Source: Lumbricus terrestris (taxonomy: Eukaryota; Annelida; Clitellata; Crassiclitellata; Lumbricidae). From it: 64,000 bases of DNA. Position numbers and translations under genes: made by a program. Under the pieces are notes generated by a model. The model was not told where the DNA came from and made no database searches. It saw only the letters and a list, made by a program, of their open reading frames with translations. Below are positions 59,143 to 64,000 of this stretch, piece by piece. The stretch covers positions 12,137,294-12,201,293 of the forward strand of contig OX457044.1 of NCBI GenBank assembly GCA_949752735.1, given 5' to 3'. Within the stretch, counting starts at the first letter, position 1, and each line of letters begins with the position of its first letter.

Positions 59143-59157
59143 TGCGCATGATGCAAC
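59143..59157. promoter_or_regulatory. possible ATF4/C-EBP composite site, NRF1-like half site
   Basis: TGATGCAAC at 59149-59157 fits the C/EBP-ATF response element TGATGNAAN, about 110 bases upstream of the first CARS1 AUG. TGCGCATG at 59143-59150 overlaps it and resembles an NRF1 half site. ATF4 drives cytosolic tRNA synthetase genes in mammals; here this is inferred from the motif only. Confidence 0.4.
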
Positions 59158-59159
59158 AG

Positions 59160-59720
59160 CTAGAAGCATAGCATCATAATCTATAAATATCAATAAATGA
59201 GTAATTATTGACATTCAAAGTGAAGCGACATACTTCCGCAAAGGCAGACAATCAACAAACAGTCAAACAAACGTTTCCACTCCTACATTACATTCCGTCC
59301 ACGCACGAGTTTGGCGGATGATGAAATCGATACTCTCACAGACACCGTGTAAATTAATACAGTGGCCTACTGTTGCCAGGCGCAGAAATCCAACAACAGA
59401 TAGCAATTATTCAGATTATAAAATTTTCGTCACCTATATTCCTGCAATATTATATTAAGACAACACAAATACAAGTTATATTTAAATTTTAAGTAAATCA
59501 CAGCTTTACGTTGTTTCTCTAGCTTGTCATATTTTACGACCTTATTGCACCGCTGCTCCTTGCATGGTTAGAGACTCGGAGTGGACTCGGCGTAAGAGAA
59601 TTCATAAAGCGATGTAACTGTCGAGCTCTCGAAGAACTCCGCCACTGGTTGCACTCTGCCAGTGTCAGTCCCAAGTCTGGATAAAGGAGGAGGGCGTCGC
59701 TAATGATCCTTGTTATCACA
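59160..59720. other. upstream of CARS1, no gene seen
   Basis: No coding resemblance and no clear TATA box; the first repeats appear at 59723. Confidence 0.5.
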
Positions 59721-59722
59721 CT

Positions 59723-59946
59723 GGGGGGGCCCGGTAGAGTAGTGGTTAACACGCTGGCCAAGAGTGCGAGAGGTAGTGAGTTCGAGCCCCCGTTGGGCGG
59801 ATTTGCTTTGTAGGCTGCCATTGGCGCCGTGTAATTACAATTAAAGCTGTCTGTTCAGTTGGTAGTTAAGTTTAATTAAGATTACTGCATAACCTGCAAA
59901 TGTAAAGCGCAGTGCGTCTTGCAGGCGTTTAATTAAAGAAAAAATA
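59723..59946 (+). mobile_element. tRNA-derived SINE
   Basis: Box-A-like GTAGAGTAGTGGTTAACACG and box B GAGTTCGAGCCCC (59778-59790), then an unrelated body ending GCGCAGTGCGTCTTGCAGGC, TTTAATTAAAG and a TTA-rich tail. The head does not pair as a tRNA acceptor stem. Confidence 0.75.
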
Positions 59947-60235
59947 TTATTATTATTATTATTTTTTATTTTTTATTTTTTTATTATAACAATCATTTAT
60001 TAAACGAAACATGTTTTACAAGAAAAAGCATAAAAAGTTCTTTGTTCATGAGTTAGCGACCTTCATCACAGGACAACTGTGGGAACGTGCCTCGAAATGC
60101 CACGTACTGCATTATATCGTTGCGTACAAATTGAGAGGCGTTGGAAAAGGTACGCGTGGTTTCGAGAGGGTTACCAGCAGCAGTGTGCCATCGTGTTGCA
60201 GAGATTCTGGGTCGTGCCAGTCACAGCCTGGGTGG

Positions 60236-60358
<123 letters not shown>

Positions 60359-60428
60359 AGTGACGTTAAACTGAGAAACCACCAGCTCTCGAAGTTGCCT
60401 GCAATAATTGTGAAAGCATAGTCAAAGT

Positions 60429-60561
60429 AGAGCCTTGCGCCGGCCGCGCCGCGCCGTCGCCGCCGACATTTTTTTAGCGCCGCCGCCGCCGATTTTTGTT
60501 GATCGGCGCGCCGACGCCGCCGCCGCCGACAATTTATCGGCGCGCCGCCGATGCCTCTCTG
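60429..60561. repeat. CGCCG-rich repeat
   Basis: GCGCCGGCCGCGCCGCGCCG and GCCGCCGCCGAC units with GATCGGCGCG, ends AGAGCC and the inverse of CAGAGAGGC. Far richer in GC than its surroundings, probably a transposon derivative. Confidence 0.6.
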
Positions 60562-60594
60562 ATTAGTTTATTTCTTTTTGTTGTATTTTTCACT

Positions 60595-61412
60595 ACCTGG
60601 GGTACCTGGCGTTGCCCAGGAAATTTACGATTCGACCCGCTCCCGGCCACAACCCCACTACACCACACCCATCCCACCACATCCCACCACACTCCGACAT
60701 CCACCGGTGCACCACCCGTGAAATTTGGGTTTTCGGAAAAATTTCCTTCCCCCAGTCCCCATGCCCCAAGCCCACCCCCTCCCACCCTCACTTCACAACA
60801 CCCCACCACGCTCCGACCTCCACCGGTACGCCACCCGTGAAATGTGGGTCTTCGGGAAAATGTTCCCTCCCATTACACCCCATACCCCAAACCACCTCCA
60901 CCCCGCCCAACAACACCCCACCAAACTCCAACCGCCACCGGTACGCCACCCGTGAAATTTGATTTTTTGAGAAATTTTCCCCACCCACACCATCCTCCCA
61001 CCCACCTTCCTACACAACAGCACCTCACTCCAACCTCCACCGGTACGCCACCCGTGGAATTTGGGTTTTCGGGTAAATTTCCTCCCCCCCCCCACCCAAC
61101 TCCTGCTGGCCGAGGTGTGTGATGGGTGGATGCGAAGTGGGCCGTGTGAAAATCTGTCTAGCTGTAAAGTTTCAGGTGAATAAGTGTGAAAATATGCATG
61201 GTAACGGCTGAAAAAGTAGCAAAAATTAGGGCTTTTGTCCCCACCCTGGCCCCCATGGTAGCCGAGATTCGCGAACCCCTCCCCTGGGTGTCCCATGCCG
61301 AGACGGACACAGTAGTGAAGGTTTGGAGTGAAATACTGTGAAAAGGTGTAAGCTGTCGAGATGCATCCCGGACAGACAGACAGACAGAATCCTCTCTTTT
61401 ATTTTATAGATG
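60595..61412 (+). repeat. TACCCGGC-family interspersed repeat, longest copy
   Basis: Opens ACCTGGGGTACCTGGCGTTG. Four internal units of CTCCACCGGTACGCCACCCG / TGAAATTTGGGTTTTCGG separated by C-rich spacers, then TCTGTCTAGCTGTAAAGTTT, TGGGTGTCCCATGCCGA, GCATCCCGGACAGACAGACA and TTTTATAGAT. Same order as the copy at 51367 but with more internal units. Confidence 0.88.
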
Positions 61413-61502
61413 TCCTGCATGGTTTAGCCGGTCTGCTCCGTCAGTTCAAAATAGGCGTCTTTTTCAAATTTACTGTCCAGTGTGCTTTGACAAATACTAT
61501 TG

Positions 61503-61705
61503 TGGGCGCGGTGGTGTAGTGGGTATATTCGTCGCCTTGCAGTCGAAGGGTTGCAGGTTCGAATCCACCTCAAGTCGCCGCAAAACAACCTTGTGAAAGT
61601 CCTTCACTCGCAATTGCCCAGCGCTTCGGTGTGAAACTACGATGCAGTGTCCGCTCTGTAGTCGGGAGCGCCTCTGAGTAGGTAGCTTGAAGGGACGCTA
61701 TAACA
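61503..61705 (+). mobile_element. tRNA-derived SINE with an L2-type LINE tail
   Basis: Box A region GGTGGTGTAGTGGGTATATT, box B GGTTCGAATCC (61556-61566), a short body, then GGGAGCGCCTCTGAGTAGGT and CTTGAAGGGACGCTATAACA, the 3' end of the local L2-like LINE. Confidence 0.85.
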
Positions 61706-62139
61706 AATGCACATACAAACATATTGACATGGCCTATAATAATTTTGCTATGCACGGTATTATCATTATCGACTGGGTGGCTATTTTGTTTACACTTGTG
61801 TTCTGAGACATCTTACGGGCATAACATGGCCTGTCAGCACAGATTACTCAGATAAATTGGAAGATAACTTGCTGGTCGTCGCTCGGATATTGTTTCAGAG
61901 AGACGATGAGCATCAACAAACAGCCTTGCAAATGATGCGTTCACCTCGATAAAACGACACGTGTTGAGTCAGAGAGAGACGAAGTTACTCACCCCACCCC
62001 ACCCCTCCAAACAGTGTCAGCTTGTGTGTGTCTTACGTCTAGGCGCTTTTAGCACAGAATGGAGGAAGGAAAAAAGACGAAGGGACTTTCAGCCAATAAT
62101 AATTATGATTAAGGATACAGGTAAAAGGGAGAAAATATA

Positions 62140-62190
62140 ATAAGCGCCTTCGTGAGGTTATTGTAAGGCGCTATATAAATGTTCATATAC
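62140..62190 (+). mobile_element. LINE/SINE tail relic
   Basis: GCGCCTTCGTGAGGTTATTG then TAAGGCGCTATATAAATGTT, a variant of the same tail with no body recognised. Confidence 0.5.
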
Positions 62191-62781
62191 ATAATGCAGG
62201 GCAGTTAGATATGACATAGCCTACATGCAACGCCCCAGGAGGACGTGCCGAATGAATGAACGAATGAACGAATGAATGAATGAACGAAAGTCAGACGAAG
62301 GGTCTCGCTCATGTTCCTTACCAATCAAATGTAAATAATTATTAATACTATAACACGTCAAACTATCGCCTATAGTGATCATGGGGTCAGGACGGCATTT
62401 AGACAGTTTTGTAGTGTTTTGAAAAAGCGAATGGGACATGTACATGGCCAAAGTGTATTGGTACATGGCTTATATAGTATATAACCCTACGAGTCCGCGC
62501 GGCACTATATATACTGCTGATGGGAAAAAGATATTAGCCTAGGCGTGGCCTATGTCTACTATGCATTATATCAAGAGTGGCTTATCTTGGTATTTTGGCG
62601 CCCGAGCGAGTCACGAGTGACTGCAATCGGATGCTAAATAGCAATATTAAAAACACGTTTGACGATTAATTTGTGTGGCCCAATTCCATTCCATGTATGC
62701 CTTAGCACACAGACCTACAAGGCAAACGTGGCGCATCACTGAAACATCAATCTTCAACTGAAAAAAATTCAGGCTTGTTAC

Positions 62782-63172
62782 TACGGAACCACTGAAGGGA
62801 CATGAATGCAAAATATTTTAAGTCATGCGCACGACTTAGAACTCGTTCGCACGACTTATAGCTCGTTCCCACGACTTAGTAACTCGTTCGCACGACTTAG
62901 CAGCCTAAGTTGTTGCCATGACTGCGGTATATTTATAATGTGCCACGACTCATTAACTGCTCTTATATGAATGATTTCGCGGTAGGCCTAGCTGGTGGTG
63001 TGTGATAAGTGTTGATGCTCTGGCATTTATGCGGGATTCAACGTATAGGACATTCTATGGACATTCTTGGTTAGCCATAGGCTGGCCTATTATGGCCTAT
63101 TATTAGTGTGGCATTTGTGGGGCGCGAACGACATAAAATATTTTGCATTCATGTCTCTTTAGGGGCTCCGTA
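62782..63172. mobile_element. Tc1/mariner-like MITE
   Basis: Element 62784-63170 (387 bp) between TA dinucleotides. Ends CGGAACCACTGAAGGGACAT and the inverse of CGGAGCCCCTAAAGAGACAT, then GAATGCAAAATATTTTA on both sides. Inside are four tandem units of about 21 bases, ACTCGTTCGCACGACTTAG. Confidence 0.85.
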
Positions 63173-63480
63173 TGTTACTCATTGAAATAGAAGGAGTAAT
63201 AGGATAGGGTAGAAAGATCACAGAGAAAGAGAGACAGACAGACAGAAAGACAGACAGGGACAGACATATATGCATATATATACACTTTAGAGAGAAGGGG
63301 ACAGAAAGAGAGAGAAGAAAAATAGAAGGGCAGAGAGTCACAGACAAACAGCGTCGGTACTTAGGAGATAAGGACAGAAACCAGAGAATGACAGACAGAC
63401 AGGGTTGCAGGGAGGGAGGGAGAGATAGATGAGATAATGAAGTGAGAGACAAGCAGAGACATAGAGAGGCAGAGATTCGG
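63173..63480. repeat. GA/CAGA-rich low-complexity sequence
   Basis: AGAGAGACAGACAGACAGAA and similar purine-rich imperfect repeats. Confidence 0.9.
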
Positions 63481-63589
63481 TTCAAAAAAATTTGAACTCT
63501 TTAATAGGCCTGAAACTTTATATACATGGTGCATTATATATAGTAACTCAATAAGGCAATCTATCGTACTGAACGTCGTATAGAAATGT

Positions 63590-63792
63590 TGTTGCCTGGA
63601 CTGCCGTCCATGGGTGTCTGGGCGGTAGTCCATGCAATCATGGGGGCCGTTCGTAACTTCATAGACGGCGTCCATGCAGTCATGGACGACCTCCAGGCAG
63701 TGCTTGCCAAATAAGTGGCAGGACGGCGTCCAGCCTCGAAAATAATTGCCTGGACGCCGTCCATGACCGTACTGCCAGACTTTGAGCCCTGG
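63590..63792 (-). mobile_element. second copy of the CAGGGCT hAT-like MITE family
   Basis: On the - strand it opens CAGGGCTCAAAGTCTGGCAG and repeats GGTCATGGACGGCGTCCAGG units. Compare 37948-38158. The other terminus is not clear. Confidence 0.65.
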
Positions 63793-64000
63793 CTGCACAA
63801 TCATACACGAAATGCATGAATTGCAAAGGGTAAAGTAGGGTGCTGCCACCGTGGTTTTTATATGCCGAACACTTTCGAACTTGCTGCCTGTCAGATAATT
63901 ATTGCATTCGGAATTTGATTAATTCCGAATGTAACAATTATTTTACAATTATTGTCAATTATCTATATGACCGTTGTTTTAACTTTTAAAATAGTCCACG

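Noticed and set aside
61503..61575. Functional tRNA gene
   Set aside because: A and B boxes are present but the acceptor ends do not pair, and a LINE-type tail follows; a SINE explains it better. The same applies to 59723 and 10205.

Overview
The window is nuclear DNA of an animal, almost certainly a marine invertebrate. Genes are split by many GT-AG introns, most sequence is intron, and several families of L2/CR1-like and RTE-like LINEs, tRNA-derived SINEs, hAT-, piggyBac- and Tc1-like miniature elements and tandem satellites fill the introns. The species cannot be named from the sequence.

Two genes are recognisable. On the + strand, 2623-5400 carries the last three coding exons of fukutin (FKTN), a ribitol-phosphate transferase of alpha-dystroglycan glycosylation. 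On the - strand, a complete cysteinyl-tRNA synthetase gene (CARS1 type) runs from 59042 down to 5455 in 22 coding exons. All exon junctions were read by eye and keep one frame: 750 codons from the AUG at 58934, or 786 from an in-frame AUG at 59042 that adds a basic, mitochondrial-presequence-like leader. The genes are tail to tail, with 54 bases between stop codons.

Region by region: 1-2622, no gene, L2 tail and hAT relics; 2623-5400, FKTN 3' exons; 5455-15549, CARS1 exons 22-15, with LINE and SINE pieces, a 1.4-kb hAT-like element (12213-13610) and a piggyBac-like element (13716-14698) in the introns; 15550-33698, an 18.1-kb intron dominated by a 12.4-kb 36/41-bp satellite (15771-28168), followed by a LINE carrying a nested miniature element; 33699-37282, exons 14-10 with the KMSKS and zinc-ligand exons; 37283-42403, an intron with a 2.8-kb near-perfect palindrome; 42404-51130, exons 9-2, including the HMGH exon; 51131-58912, intron 1 with another 36-bp minisatellite and a 5'-truncated L2-type LINE flanked by an inverted repeat; 58913-59042, exon 1; beyond 59042, a short promoter region with a possible ATF4-type site, then SINEs, a TACCCGGC-family repeat and miniature elements to the end.

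There is no operon-like cooperation between the two genes. The striking features are structural: a housekeeping gene carrying a large satellite and a large hairpin in its introns, nested transposon layers that give a relative insertion order, a SINE that shares its 3' tail with the local L2-type LINE, and a possible dual-localisation start for CARS1.
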